From: Gautieria morchelliformis
Lineage: Eukaryota > Basidiomycota > Agaricomycetes > Gomphales > Gomphaceae
Assembly: GCA_015179125.1 (NCBI GenBank)
Contig: WHVA01000337.1
Location: 62,001 to 126,000, forward strand
Length of the DNA: 64,000 bases
Direction: 5' to 3'
Of the stretch, positions 53,801 through 64,000 are shown piece after piece (the stretch's first letter is position 1; each line of letters starts with the position of its first letter). The notes under the pieces were generated by a model. The model ran no database searches. It was not told the DNA's origin and worked only from the letters and a program-made list of their open reading frames with translations. Made by a program: the position numbers and the translations under genes.

Positions 53801-54149
53801 CCTCTTTCTGCTGTCACTCGATTACCTCCCAGCGCAGGCATCCTCTGTGCCATCGGAGAGAGCCTTCTCCTCCAGTGCTGAGACAGATAGACATTGCAGA
53901 AACCGAATCAGCCCAGACCTTATGGAAAAGCTTCAGATGCTGAAATTCCTGCTTAGGAAAGCACGACTGGACTTCACCGCTGGCTGGAAGTGTGATGAAA
54001 AGGATCTAGAGTTGGAAAATGACCGCGAGGACGGAAGCGCGCAGACACTCAGCAGCCGCCTGAAAAATCAGAGGCTTCAGAACCCAGTGGCGGAAACTAG
54101 TAGCGAACAGGACAGCGATGATAGCTTGTCATCTGGATTTGATGGGTAG
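50819..54149 (+). CDS. hAT transposase gene with BED finger, intron-containing, probably decayed
   Basis: The start MPRKKAADQSPKPQEPQPPA is a basic, Pro-rich N-terminus. A BED-type finger follows: NDVWHFFKRGATRTTCAYCK, intron near 51500-51555, then LRDHIEEYH. The catalytic core has ISLTMDGWDDKSMRAYIAVT (about 52045-52105) with the first Asp, and IGFITTDGASNMAVMVQDF (about 52333-52390) with the second. Typical late blocks are VRASQLRREEFKEVIEYGN and LLRDSPLRWGSTYIMLERFL (52685-52860). The C-terminal dimerisation region is SSVPSERAFSSSAETDRH and ISPDLMEKLQMLKFLL (53840-53955). It would cut and paste hAT elements from the nucleus. Frame changes beyond plausible introns (near 51930 and 53400) suggest an inactive copy. 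TIRs and TSD were not identified. Confidence 0.8.
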
Positions 54150-54254
54150 GGTGGAAAACAACGCAAAATACTTAATTTTGTGGGGTATTAATAACATAAT
54201 GTGCGAAATAAAAAACAGCCCGCGTTGCTTTCCTCTCGTCTCCACCTTGAGATC

Positions 54255-54753
54255 TGTAAGGGCAACCCTGGCTAGTCGTGGAGATCACACTACCACACAA
54301 CTGACAAGGGGAAATCCAAAGTCCGTATAAATGAAGAGAGTATACAAGAGAGGGGATTCTCACCTGACAAGGGGAAATCCAAAGAGAAAAGTCTAAGGAC
54401 CCCCAATGTCAGCGAGCCCGTATTATACTACGCTGCGCAGCCAGGGACAACACTTGGCACCCGCCATCAACCCTGCACCTCCCTGACCCTTGATCGACCC
54501 TTGATGCCACCTATTACGCGAGTCGCTTGATTTCCGACACTGTTCCGAGGGTGGAAGTCGGAAATTGGAGTGGAACTGGCAAGGTGAATAGAACTGGTGG
54601 AAGTTCTCCCAGGAGCGGAATCATTTCCGAAAGCGGAGGCGGAGATGGAATCGGAACCGGAAGCGGAGTCGGAAATGGAGTCGGAACTGGAAATGGGGTC
54701 GGAACTGGAAATGGGGTCGGAACTGGAAATGGAAAACAGGGTGTCCCCTGACA
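54255..54753 (+). repeat. solo LTR of gypsy-1 family (499 bp)
   Basis: It has the same termini as the other two copies and a perfect 5-bp duplication AGATC at 54250-54254 and 54754-54758. It holds three tandem 18-bp units GGAACTGGAAATGGGGTC, more than the other copies, which explains its greater length. Confidence 0.94.
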
Positions 54754-54979
54754 AGATCAGAAAACAGAGATGGGAGTCTGAGCAGTGGAGAGCACACCGC
54801 ACTCAGGCGTGGCCGCATGCCTCTGAAGGCAGAGCTGATGCGGAATGATAGTCCCAGTCCACCCAGACTTCGTAGGGCTGTGGAATCTAGAGCGGAGCTT
54901 CGAATTGAGAGACCAGCGGGATAGATGAGCACATACAGCATGGCAGCGTCATAGTGCAGGGGCTGTCCTTTTCGCGAGA

Positions 54980-55766
54980 TGCTGCCACACCTCTGCAGCG
55001 AGCCTGCCTGTGATGGAGTACCATGGGACTTCAGTCGAGAGCACTCTGAGCCTTCGCTCCTTCGAAACCTGATTCCGCTCAACCCTATTAATGCTGTTGA
55101 TGTCTATTCCGAACCCTTGCTCCTGTCCAGGTGGGATCCGCAACCTCAATAGAGTGCTCTGTGCGTGGCATCAGGAGAAGAGAGCCCTGAAGTGCACGCA
55201 AGTCACAATTTTGGAAATTCCAACAGTATATCAATACGTACGTGTCTTCGTCTATGGCTTTGATTTCCAGGAGCAAGCGCACAATCTCAGATTTGCTACC
55301 ATATACACCGATAGGTTTGATGAGGAATTGATCCAATGTGGTAAAGTTGACGTGGGTCAATGACACGTATGTGCCAGGAGATACGTAGTTGATGAAACGA
55401 CTTAATGGTTCTTGAGAGATGATTACCTTGTTGACTGCAACTTGTTATATCTTTCTGCCATTTAACGGTTGTAGACTCCGGTGACTTACCAAGCCCACTG
55501 CTAGCTTGTACACTGATAAGTTCAAGAAGTCGATATCCTCTGATCCTGTCAGCAAGGTCCAGAGATGGCAGCAACGCAGTGGTGTCACTATGATGATCCT
55601 CTGAAATGATCATTGCGTTGTTTTCAACATGGCAATGGTCAATCGGTCTATCTCCACCAGTGGGCAGTGGACTTTCGCTATCGTTTGAAATCAAATTGTC
55701 AATGTCCATAGGGTCGCCGTCGCTAGGGTAATGGAGTACGTCGGTATCTCCTGGATTTCCTGACAC
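54980..55766 (-). pseudogene. conserved hypothetical protein, 5' part only
   Basis: The start MSGNPGDTDVLHYPSDGDPM at 55766 gives an acidic N-terminus, then DRIRGYRLLELISVQASSGL. A donor GTAAGTC near 55490 and an acceptor near 55440 join to VNKVIISQEPLSRFINYVSP, SLTHVNFTTLDQFLIKPIGV and YGSKSEIVRLLLEIKAIDED. A second intron (GTACGTATT to GCACTTCAG) precedes TEHSIEVADPTW. The YGSKSEIVRLL pattern belongs, by memory, to a large uncharacterised family in mushroom genomes. The frame decays toward 54980 and no later domain is found. Confidence 0.5.
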
Positions 55767-56572
55767 TTTAGCACATTAATGATGGTTGTAGGTGAAGTCG
55801 ACGAGAAAAAGACAACCCACTAGGATCTCTTGATAGGCTTGTCCAGTCCTGATCTTGACGCAGGCCTTCTCCGAGTCGCTGTCCCAGTGGCATGCTACCG
55901 CATGCCAGGCAAGGACAACAGCACAGTCCAGAGCATATGGAGACGGCAAGGACTTCGACACCAATGACTCCATCTCCAGGAGCACGTTCGATGCGCCAGG
56001 CGAAAGTCACAGAAGAGAGGGCCAAAGTCTGCAGCAATACCGGTTGCATGATGAAGTCACATGACTCGGGCTCCGGCTGGCAGTTCGAAGCCGGCTGGAA
56101 GCCGAACCAGACCATTAGTATTGGTTCGGCTTCACTTGGATATAGCTCGGCACAGCTTATTAATGGTTTGGCTCAGCTTGAACCCAAAACCGAACCTCAG
56201 CAACACTACCTTTTGTGGTTGGTCTGGCGACAAGAAACGATCCTCAAGTTGCAGCATATGGATATATCAGCCCGACGATCCTTAAGCTTTGAAGGGAAGT
56301 GTCAGGCAAGTTGACTTATGCTACTAGGCCCTGGAAGGTGGGGTGGCGACCACCCAAGTCGAATCCTAGTGTCAAGCAACGGAATGGAAGGTGTCACAAC
56401 GCTGTTGTAACATTTTGCTGGATTTTACAGGTGTAATTAGTTGGTCTATGACCATTCGCAGAGGAAAACCAATGTAACCAACTCCATTGCTGGCCTCACA
56501 GTTTACGAGGATGCCAGCTGCGCTGTTGGCAAAAGCTCACCTGGCACAATACACCATTAAGACGTAAGCCCC
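55767..56572. other. region without supported gene
   Basis: Open frames on both strands lack domains. At 56080-56200 the sequence has AAGCCGAACCAGACC-type and GGTTCGGCTT motifs in both orientations, suggesting a decayed small repeat. Confidence 0.35.
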
Positions 56573-57032
56573 AGTGAGAAATGCCCCGGATCCAGGGAGG
56601 TGGCACCGGGTGGGAGCGGTAGATGTGGTGACGTGTCGGTTAGGATCGGTAGATATCGGTCCCCAGATGATGGGCGGGACGTTCTATTTTTATGGAGCTC
56701 GATCTTCTAGAATCGTTTTGAGAAATGGAATCTAAACTGACCAGATATGACCGCACCGTCACCTCCAGGCGTAAAAAAACACGAACCAAAAATTTTCAAG
56801 GTCCGTCGACACGTCGCGTCAACATGTCAACGACTCACTTTGCAAAAACGCGAGGGCTTTTCATAAATTCCTGAGTTAACGTAATCTTTTCAAAACTTTC
56901 AATACCCATGAGTTTTTACTTCAACAAATTGCCTCGCACTGGGCTTCCAAGGACTCGTGCATTTTTACTTCAGCAATCGGACTCGCATCAAAACACGTGA
57001 TTTCATAAGAAAAAAGTAGTCAAAAGCCACCC

Positions 57033-57311
57033 GTGCGTCCGCTCCCTTTTCCTCTCAGCCTTCTCCTCACTTTGCTCCTCCATCACCTGCTGCACCTGCG
57101 CCATCCTCCCTTCCATCTGCCCCCGCTCCCCCATCGCCTTCTCCTGCTCCTGCTCCCGCTCCATCCGCGCTTCCATCTGCACCTGCACCTGCACCATCCT
57201 CACTTCCATCCACTCGTGCTCCTTCATCGCCTGCTCCTGCTCCTGCTCCATCCGCGCTTCTGTCTGCTCCTGCCCCATCCTCGCTTCTGTCTGCTCCTGC
57301 TCTATTGTCAA
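57033..57311 (-). repeat. low-complexity Glu/Gln coding-like repeat inside element A
   Basis: The minus strand encodes degenerate repeats such as QEQTEARMEQEQEQAMKEHE and MEGRMAQVQQVMEEQSEEKA, a likely coiled coil. The plus strand is a His/Leu-rich shadow. It may be the tail of an element-encoded or captured protein. Confidence 0.5.
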
Positions 57312-57664
57312 TTAGCTCCGCTCCCGCTGAACCATCGTCGGCTGCCGTCTGTGGATAGACAGAGAACAAACTGCGTGAGTTGCTCTGCATGATCCACATT
57401 CCCCTTTGACACGTTTGATTACATAACCCTTAGTTCTTCGTCCTCCCGCCACTGTGCCGTCTGCGTCTATTGTAAGTGATAAGGTTTTTCTTCACATTTA
57501 TATGATAAGTCATGCGCATATAATTGATCTTAACAGATGATTAATCCCTTGTGAGTGCTTTGATACTATCTACATATTTTTTTTTCATGAAGCTAACGCC
57601 AATTACAAGCGCAAATAGAAAACCAGGTTTATCCTAACACTCAACTCCGGGACCTAGCTAATTC

Positions 57665-57974
57665 GTGCATCCCACCTCTGTTGCAACGAAGAAGCGCATG
57701 ACCAAGACTGGCGACAGTGCCTTTTTTTATCCAAACAAGTCGAGCAACTCGGCAAGGTACGTACCATGCAGGTGCATCAACCATTGTGACTCGTTCAATC
57801 CGCAGGAACTTGTTCGCCATCAATTACTGCCGCGACCATCCCAAAACGACCAAAGGAGATTTCGAGAATGCGTGGAAGATCGTTGAAGGGGACCCAGAAA
57901 AGAAAGCAGTGAGCCGCTATTTCACTAGGTCTTTGTCGCGTCACTTATGGATGGTACTTTACAGTTCTATGTGA
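57665..57974 (+). pseudogene. exon pair of unknown cargo gene inside element A
   Basis: An exon ending SSNSAR is joined by a small intron (GTACGTACC to AATCCGCAG, about 57758-57804) to NLFAINYCRDHPKTTKGDFE and NAWKIVEGDPEKKAVSRYF. The splice joins frames cleanly, which supports a genuine spliced source. The function is not recognised. Confidence 0.4.
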
Positions 57975-58413
57975 AGCTGAGTCTCCACAACAAGGCTCGG
58001 CGTCATCCACTCTCAGCTAAACTCGCGAGTTCTTTTTCTTTTTTTCTCTCTGTTAACATTCTAATATTCAATAGGAGTGGTACAATGGGTGGGATCGGTG
58101 GAGAACGGGGAATCTGCGGGGATCGGTGAGGAAGCAGAATCTGCAGGGGTCGGTGCCCAGCTGTATTGTCAGATTAAAAATATTATGAAACTGATTTGAA
58201 TCGATTTGTGCGATCATCTGAACTGAACGTCTCAGAACCGATAGCATCATATATAAAAAATTGTATTCATCCGGCCTGAACATACATGAACCGATAAAAC
58301 TGGTTGCAAAACTCGGATCCAGCATGATCACACCGGGACCACGGTTTTCCCCGACCTGAACCGCTCGGACCCGGGTCATTTCTCACTGGGCGTAAGCAGT
58401 CTAACCGTTGACC

Positions 58414-60206
58414 CCCAGTGAGAATCGACCCGGAACCCAGGAGGTCACAGCGGTTCAGGGCGGTGAAAACCACGGACCCTGTCTGATCATGCTGGATCAC
58501 AAAAGTGATACCATTTTTATCGGTTCACCTAGGTTCAGACTGGTTCAGGGTGGGTGAATAGATGTTTTCATATATGATGCTATCGGGTCAGAGCAGATGA
58601 CAATGGATGGTCTGCAGCTAGGGATCAAATCTGTTCATATCAGTATGCAAGTATTTACAACTTTGCTAACGGCTGGGCACCAATCCTAGCACATTTGCCA
58701 CTCTCGGCAACCCCACCAAATCCCCCACTCCAAAATGCCCCACCCGTTCGCCACCACCGGCACACAAAGAAAGACCGATAGGAATAATGATAGTATGCTG
58801 GCAAATGCAAAGGTCAATGCATGCAAAGGAGAAGGAGGAAGAGCGACTTGCGAGTATGCAAAAGCATGTGCGTTAAGTGGGAGTAGATGAAGTAGAGCCG
58901 TTCAACTCAGGTTTGAGGGCGCGTGCCTTGTTGTGAAGGCCCAGCTTGATATAGAAGAGTAGTGCACCGTTAGTGAACCCACAGCAATGCAGCCATAAGC
59001 AGACTCACCGCCTTATTATTGTCCGCTTCAATAGCCTCCTCGCGCTCTCGAACGCCCCTTTAGTCATCCTGGGATGATCGTGGCAACAGTCGATGGTGAA
59101 TAAGTTCCTAGATGGCATTAGCCACGATGTTCAAGGCACTGTATGACACAAAGTACTTACCTTGCACTGCTGCCGGTTTTGTTCGTACTCTTCTTCTTGG
59201 TCGCAATGCCAGTGGTGGTGGAGGCACGAAAGTACCTGGACCCTGAGTCGAGTACGAGGACGAAGTGGGCTTCTTATTGCACCTGTAGTTGGTGCTGGCT
59301 GCATGATTTACAATGTGGAGTGTCAAATAACTCAAAGGATTAATTGATATGTGCGTGAGTAATCACATAATTACGAGGGGATACTACATCACTTACAGTA
59401 GACGAAGACGGCCCGCTCATTTCCCACAGCAGCGGTGGGAGACCGAAGAGTTTGGCATTACTGAACTGCACGGATGGAAAACCTCCTATATGCATGGCAA
59501 TATGGACTAGGGAAGTCAACAACTTACTGGACAAAGACATAGCAGCTCTAAAAACCGGGCGGTTGCATTTGGACTCGCCATGAGGATCTAACTCAATGCG
59601 ATCCAAGGTAGATAACACGTGCTCACATGGGGAAATGAAGAGCTATGGAGAAGCCGATGGAGCCTGGGGAGCATGTTATGCCCACAGAAGTTGCTGTTCG
59701 TCGTGGTGGAGAGCAAGATGCGAAGACGAGTAGTATGTTTGCATGTATTTGCCTAAGATGTGTCTGATTTCAAGTTGGCTGCCACAGTAGTGAACAGGTG
59801 AGAGGAGATGGGTGCAGATCTTCCTGGACTTGAAAAAGTCTGAAAAGGTTTTGACTTTGTGAAGAGCATCATGTCCGAAGTAAAAGTTTGCATGCATGCT
59901 TTGAAAAAAACTCGCATGTTTTGAAATTTTAAAATTTAGAAAGTCCTATTTTCTATGTCTGGAGACGGTGCGGTCATATCTGGCCGTTTATATTCCTCAT
60001 ATCTCAAAACGATTCTAAAATGAATCTTAATCAAGGTGTAATTTATCCCTATAAAAATGGAATGTCACGCGCATCGACTCGATTCTCTGCGCGCATCATC
60101 TTGTGACCCATATCAACCGATCCTAACTGAATCGTCCCCACACCTCAAGACATCTACGCCTCCCACCCGGTGCCACCTCCCTGGATACAGGTCGATTCTC
60201 ACTGGG
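58414..60206 (-). mobile_element. DNA transposon B, same family as A, opposite orientation, 1793 bp
   Basis: The ends CCCAGTGAGAATC and GATTCTCACTGGG are flanked by a 7-bp duplication GTTGACC (58407-58413 and 60207-60213). Its right ~400 bp is the inverse of the left ~400 bp of element A, including GGGAGGTGGCACCGGGTGGG and CCAGATATGACCGCACCGTC. Short minus-strand frames inside (59108-59335, 59340-59618) have GT..AG-like borders but no known domain. Only 23 bp separate it from element A. Confidence 0.78.
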
Positions 60207-60539
60207 GTTGACCCGTTACCTCGGATGTTCTCACTGAAGGGTGAGTGAATATCCTCGAAGAGAGGACGGATAATGTTCTGTGGTTGAAGGCATGTACGTG
60301 CTCCCTTAATCTTCCCTTTTATCATATTGATATGTCGTTTTTGTATAGGAAAGGGTCATGACGCAGGACGAGAATGTTAAGAGCCTGGTGGTAGGTTATA
60401 CATTGTGGTAGTCTTCTCACGTTCATGGCCTCCCCAGGACACTGCAACAAGGTCCCTGCGGTGGTCTATCCACCATCCTAAACGTGGCTGGTATCTCGAG
60501 TCCGATCCCCATCCTTCCCACCAGGCACATTCATTCCTC

Positions 60540-61090
60540 TCATTCCACCACCCCCAAAGCCAGCCCCAGCTTCTGTCACTGTGGGAACTATACCGACCAT
60601 TAGGGCACCTGAGCATCTCGGTGGAACACTCACGTTTTCAGTACGCACTTCTCGGCCTACACCGGAGAAAGCGTCACCCTACCAAGTGTGCATCAATGTT
60701 AACACGCACTGCACTCCTACCCACCTACGCCACCTGTTGTGCCATCACCGTCTTCCTCTCAGACCCTCTCAGTACCGTCCCCTCGTGAAATCGTAGCAAA
60801 GCCACACGTAATCACACCCCATAATCTCACCACTGTAACACATTTCGACTTCTACCCTTTCTTACCCCTTCCTACATCCACTACCTTGTCGCCAGCCCCG
60901 TGCTCTTTCTTTGCTCGCGCATTAGCCTATGTCAACCATCACATCCTATTCGATTGACGGCATCATTTACACTCGCACTTCAGGCTTGCTTGAGATCAAC
61001 GAGGGGATTGAGCGCCAGCTGGGTGTTGATCCCGGGTTTTGGGTAGCAGTTGCGCTGGCGTACCTCGAATTTCTGACAGAGAGAGACGTA
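60540..61090 (+). pseudogene. hypothetical protein remnant, frameshifted
   Basis: Three frames carry coherent pieces: GTIPTIRAPEHLGGTLTFSV and KASPYQVCINVNTHCTPT (60581-60720), then VPSPSSSQTLSVPSPREIVA, NLTTVTHFDFYPFLPLPTST and ARALAYVNHHILFD (60739-60957). YYTRTSGLLEIN-like and GIERQLGVDPGFWVAVALAY with LEFLTERD (to about 61090) follow. They read as one protein with frameshifts near 60722 and 60955. I do not know its function. Confidence 0.4.
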
Positions 61091-62189
61091 AGTGGGGCGT
61101 ATGTGGTGGTGCAAATCATAGTCGACGTCATTTCCAATCAATTCATAGTCTTATCTCGTGGCCGCGAACGGGTGACATGACGGTGACGGAATAAGTCATG
61201 TGAGCGGCGAGTTCTTGGAGGTTCAGGTAATCTATCTTGTTCGCAATATCTGTAGAACATCTCACAAGAGCCAATATTCTAGGTCACTCTGTCTCAAACC
61301 TGTTGCAGCGTATTCAGAAGTAGATATGTCCGGCCCTCTATTTTATTCCATCCTAATTAATCTATTTTCCATACTCAAACTGCTCAGTGTTAGATTGAAT
61401 TTATCCACATCCCTATTCGGCTCATTCCCAGAAAGTAATAATATGAGGGTAAAGGGATACTTATCGGTCACTCGAAATTTAGAGTAAAGCATGGTGAGTT
61501 TAGGAGCTTTTGGCACATCTGCGTATACTCGTGCACATCCAGCCTTTAGGGTGCTCGCATGGTGTATAAATATACGCCATGCTATGCGTGCGACGGGAAT
61601 ATCAGTGTCCATCATGATCGGGTACGTCGCACTCTCAATTTAATGTGGTGTCGGGCTCCATCCAGGCCAAACATTTCTGATACTCATGAGCATCACAATA
61701 GAGTCTTGCATACTTGCGTCTGACAGGTTGATCGAGGGGGTCATGGGTTCATGGCGTTCCCACAGGGTTTTTTATTGCCATGAGCTGCCAGGCCCCTGAT
61801 CCTGCTGTGGATTTTCTCTAGAGTACATGTATTCCTTGGACTTCCACTTAGCGTACTTGTCATTCCACGGACTGTCTATGCACTCTCTTTTTGGCAGGCA
61901 GGCATCTGGCACGATGCCGGCTGTTATACCTAAACCAATCACAAACACGCAAGGCGCCCAAGGCCACCACAATTGAAATAAACTATGAAGAAATTCAAAT
62001 TTGAAATGTCACAGAATATATATGTATCTACTGGTTTTTGATGGTATGGGTTGGCCAGAGTGAGCAGATAGCCCCATAAGTTGCTGCATGTTGCTCTGCT
62101 AGTGGGTCTGTATTGGAATCATGGCTATGATGCATTAGCTTGGATGTTGTCATTAAGCCTCTGCCATTCTTCCAGATCCTACTGAACCA
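61091..62189. other. region without firm gene
   Basis: A minus-strand frame at 61772-61972 (WWPWAPCVFVIGLGITAGIV, ending at a stop) looks like a possible terminal exon, but no partner exon was found. From about 61975 the sequence is the 3' flank shared with the DUF6533 copy at 43137. Confidence 0.3.
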
Positions 62190-63987
62190 TTAACCAGTGC
62201 CTGAAAGAGACACTAACTGCTCACCAGAGGCAATCTGCCCAGTCAGTTCTACATCTCCAGGACCTCCAGTTGTGCAAGGAAACTCATCCAACTCTATCCC
62301 AGCTGACCCAGCCTCTTCAGGTGACTCCTGGCCTTCCTGATTGGCCACATTGTCCTCTAAATTCTCAGCATTAAAATCCTCCCGACTCAAGTGAGGGTTC
62401 CCAAATTCAGCCACTATAGCATTATGAACACTTTGTCTGGCTGCTTGGAAGCTGGAGAATGAAAGAGAGGGTAATGAGGGGCTGTTAAGTTGACTGTGTC
62501 TCTCTTTGAGAGTTAGGTGAAAGCGGCAGATGATAATTGTTGACAAGCTGTATGTGCACTGTTAGTACAATCAGGTCTTTCTTCTTAAATTGGTGCGAAG
62601 TACCTGTTCTGAAGGTAGTTTAAGATGGGTTGAAGGCTTGGCTTTATGCCATGAAGCAGCTGAAGTTAGCCATTCTTTTATCATGATCAATGTATCACAT
62701 ACCCTCAATACCTGAAATGTAAAAGAAGACTGAGTAAGCCCTCAAAGCTCAATGTCTTGATAAGTAACAATACCCCAGTTGTGACAGCATTAGCCAAAGT
62801 AATTGTAAGCACAAATCTAAATATGAATCAACATATGCAATATCATAGGAATAATGTTCTATACCCATATCTGACAAAGCCTTATCTGTAGATTAGTGAT
62901 ATGTTCATATATATAAGCAATATGTTGCATGCTCACCTTGGTAAATCACTAGACTAATGAGAGATCTCTTATCCCAAATCTCACCTTTCTGCCAAAGCCT
63001 CAGGGTTTGAATTGAGCTCAGAATGGTCACTATCACAACTCCAGTGTCACAAAGGATTAGAGCAACATTAATGATGGTAGCCACTGTTAAAGGTATTCAG
63101 AGACAAATCAGGCAAATACAGACCTCTAGATCTTACACCTGATGAATTTGTTAGTGTTAATCTAGGCAGAAAGTCCTAGTCAGTACTGACAAGGTTATTG
63201 TATTCAATTGTGAGCTAGTGGGATTGCAGTTGTCCAAACCAGACTCATACTACATGCAGTGAAATGAATTTATGCTATTCATACAAAGTCTGCACAGGGA
63301 CATACCACTACAGTGATAATAGCACCAAGCATAAGCAACCCAAGAATACCCAAAACTCTTTGATTCTGAAGGGAAACAGCATATGTGCGAGCTAGCAGAA
63401 GGCCTAGATAATAAAATCCAGTAATCCTTCTGCCTGAGAAATATATGGGTACAATCACTCACCCTGTACACCAATCACAGAAGGAAGCTGTAAAGCACCA
63501 CCCAGGTGAATTAGAGTATTACATTTCCTTCAAACATATGAGTTTCTAGGTTGCTTCTTCATAAACAATGCAAGTCATACTAGATGCTCATTTCAATCAG
63601 TAAGGGTGTTATACATGAGAGCATTGTCATAATATACCTCAAGGGACAGATTAGAGAAACTACCATATAATTCAAAAAGAAGCAAAACCATAGTCAGGTA
63701 ACGAGAGAATAAATAGAGAATGGTGCCAATTTTGGCGGTCTTGCACCAAATGTGTTTGATGTCCGATGGCAGTGTGAGAAGAGTGTCGTAGATGAGCAGT
63801 GCTGTATAACAAGCTATGGATATCGTGAAATTAGATAGGGGATACGTACGCATACCAAGCGCTGCGACCATGGTATAGTTGAGCGCAAAGCTAGTTCAGG
63901 TAAGTTCTTCTGCATCTCACTCAATGTGGTAAGTACGTACGAGTCTGATAACTCCTGTATTTCAGCCGAGAGGTCTTCGTGAGACAT
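62190..63987 (-). CDS. DUF6533-domain multi-pass membrane protein, copy 2
   Basis: The start MSHEDLSAEIQELSD is at 63987, 13 bp from the window end. The exon order is as in copy 1: FALNYTMVAAL, then ACYTALLIYDTLLTLPSDIK and HIWCKTAKIGTILYLFSRYL. Hydrophobic exons near 63300-63410, 63000-63070 and 62840 follow, then the C-terminal exon with QAARQSVHNAIVAEFGNPHL ending at 62190. Intron positions and even intron sequence are conserved with 43137-44937, so the two arose by DNA duplication. Small differences include E/D swaps and FSRYLTMVLLLFELYGSF in place of SARYMPMVLFFVSIYADL. Probably seven helices, plasma or internal membrane; function unknown. Confidence 0.72.
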
Positions 63988-64000
63988 GATATAAGAAAAA

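Larger units (their letters stand above)
56580..58390 (+). mobile_element. DNA transposon A with CCCAGTGAGAA termini, 1811 bp
   Basis: The termini CCCAGTGAGAAAT and ATTTCTCACTGGG are inverted repeats of at least 11 bp, flanked by CGTAAGC on both sides (56573-56579 and 58391-58397), a 7-bp duplication. The two subterminal regions differ from each other. The left end matches the right end of element B over several hundred bases, and the right end matches the left end of B. No transposase was recognised. The CCC/GGG tips and 7-bp duplication could fit the KDZ group common in mushrooms, or a Mutator-like element; this is inference. Confidence 0.78.

Noticed and set aside
56330-56385. Possible tRNA-like T-arm (GTCGAATCC)
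   Set aside because: No acceptor stem, D-arm or anticodon arm could be formed around it.
1-64000. CRISPR arrays, rRNA, bacterial-type operons
   Set aside because: No regularly spaced direct repeats, rRNA motifs or Shine-Dalgarno-led gene clusters are visible. The window is eukaryotic.

Overview
The window is TE-dense nuclear DNA from a filamentous fungus, most likely an Agaricomycete basidiomycete. The reasons are short GT..AG introns (about 50-90 bp), DUF6533-type membrane-protein genes, an eIF3c (NIP1-type) remnant with introns, and Ty1/copia, Ty3/gypsy, Tad-like LINE, hAT and possibly KDZ-type elements of fungal kind. No database search was possible, so species and family names rest on motif recognition.

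Layout. 1-4616: a decayed minus-strand Ty3/gypsy element (gypsy-1) with its 5' LTR, cut by the left edge. 4617-11576: a family-17 glycosyltransferase (GT17) gene on the plus strand, split by a 638-bp miniature LTR element (5583-6220, TSD ATGAG) and a full-length copia element (7021-11513, TSD CTTAC). The GT17 frame resumes after the copia element to its stop at 11574-11576. 13407-15696: a multi-exon C2H2-like gene on the minus strand. 16572-26035: an older copia (copia-2) invaded by a hAT element carrying a host-like fragment, a solo gypsy LTR, a foldback MITE and a second copia (copia-3). Copia-3 runs into a LINE ORF1-like segment and an ORF with four 87-bp repeats. 26096-37242: a dead minus-strand copia (copia-4) split by a recent 7-kb gypsy (gypsy-2, 28983-35964). 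37243-47420: a cysteine-motif gene remnant split by a solo LTR, more solo LTRs, two copies of a GC-rich gene-like segment, and a DUF6533 gene. 47936-50326: an eIF3c pseudogene. 50819-54149: a hAT transposase gene with a BED finger. 54255-62189: a solo LTR, a conserved gene fragment, two oppositely oriented DNA transposons with 7-bp TSDs, and weak gene remnants. 62190-63987: a second DUF6533 paralogue.

The relative order of many insertions can be read from nesting and target-site duplications. Gypsy-2 and copia-1 have LTR pairs that look identical by eye, so both are young. Most other elements are interrupted, truncated or carry stops. Few host genes look intact: the two DUF6533 genes and the C2H2 gene are the best candidates. 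GT17 and eIF3c are pseudogenes here.
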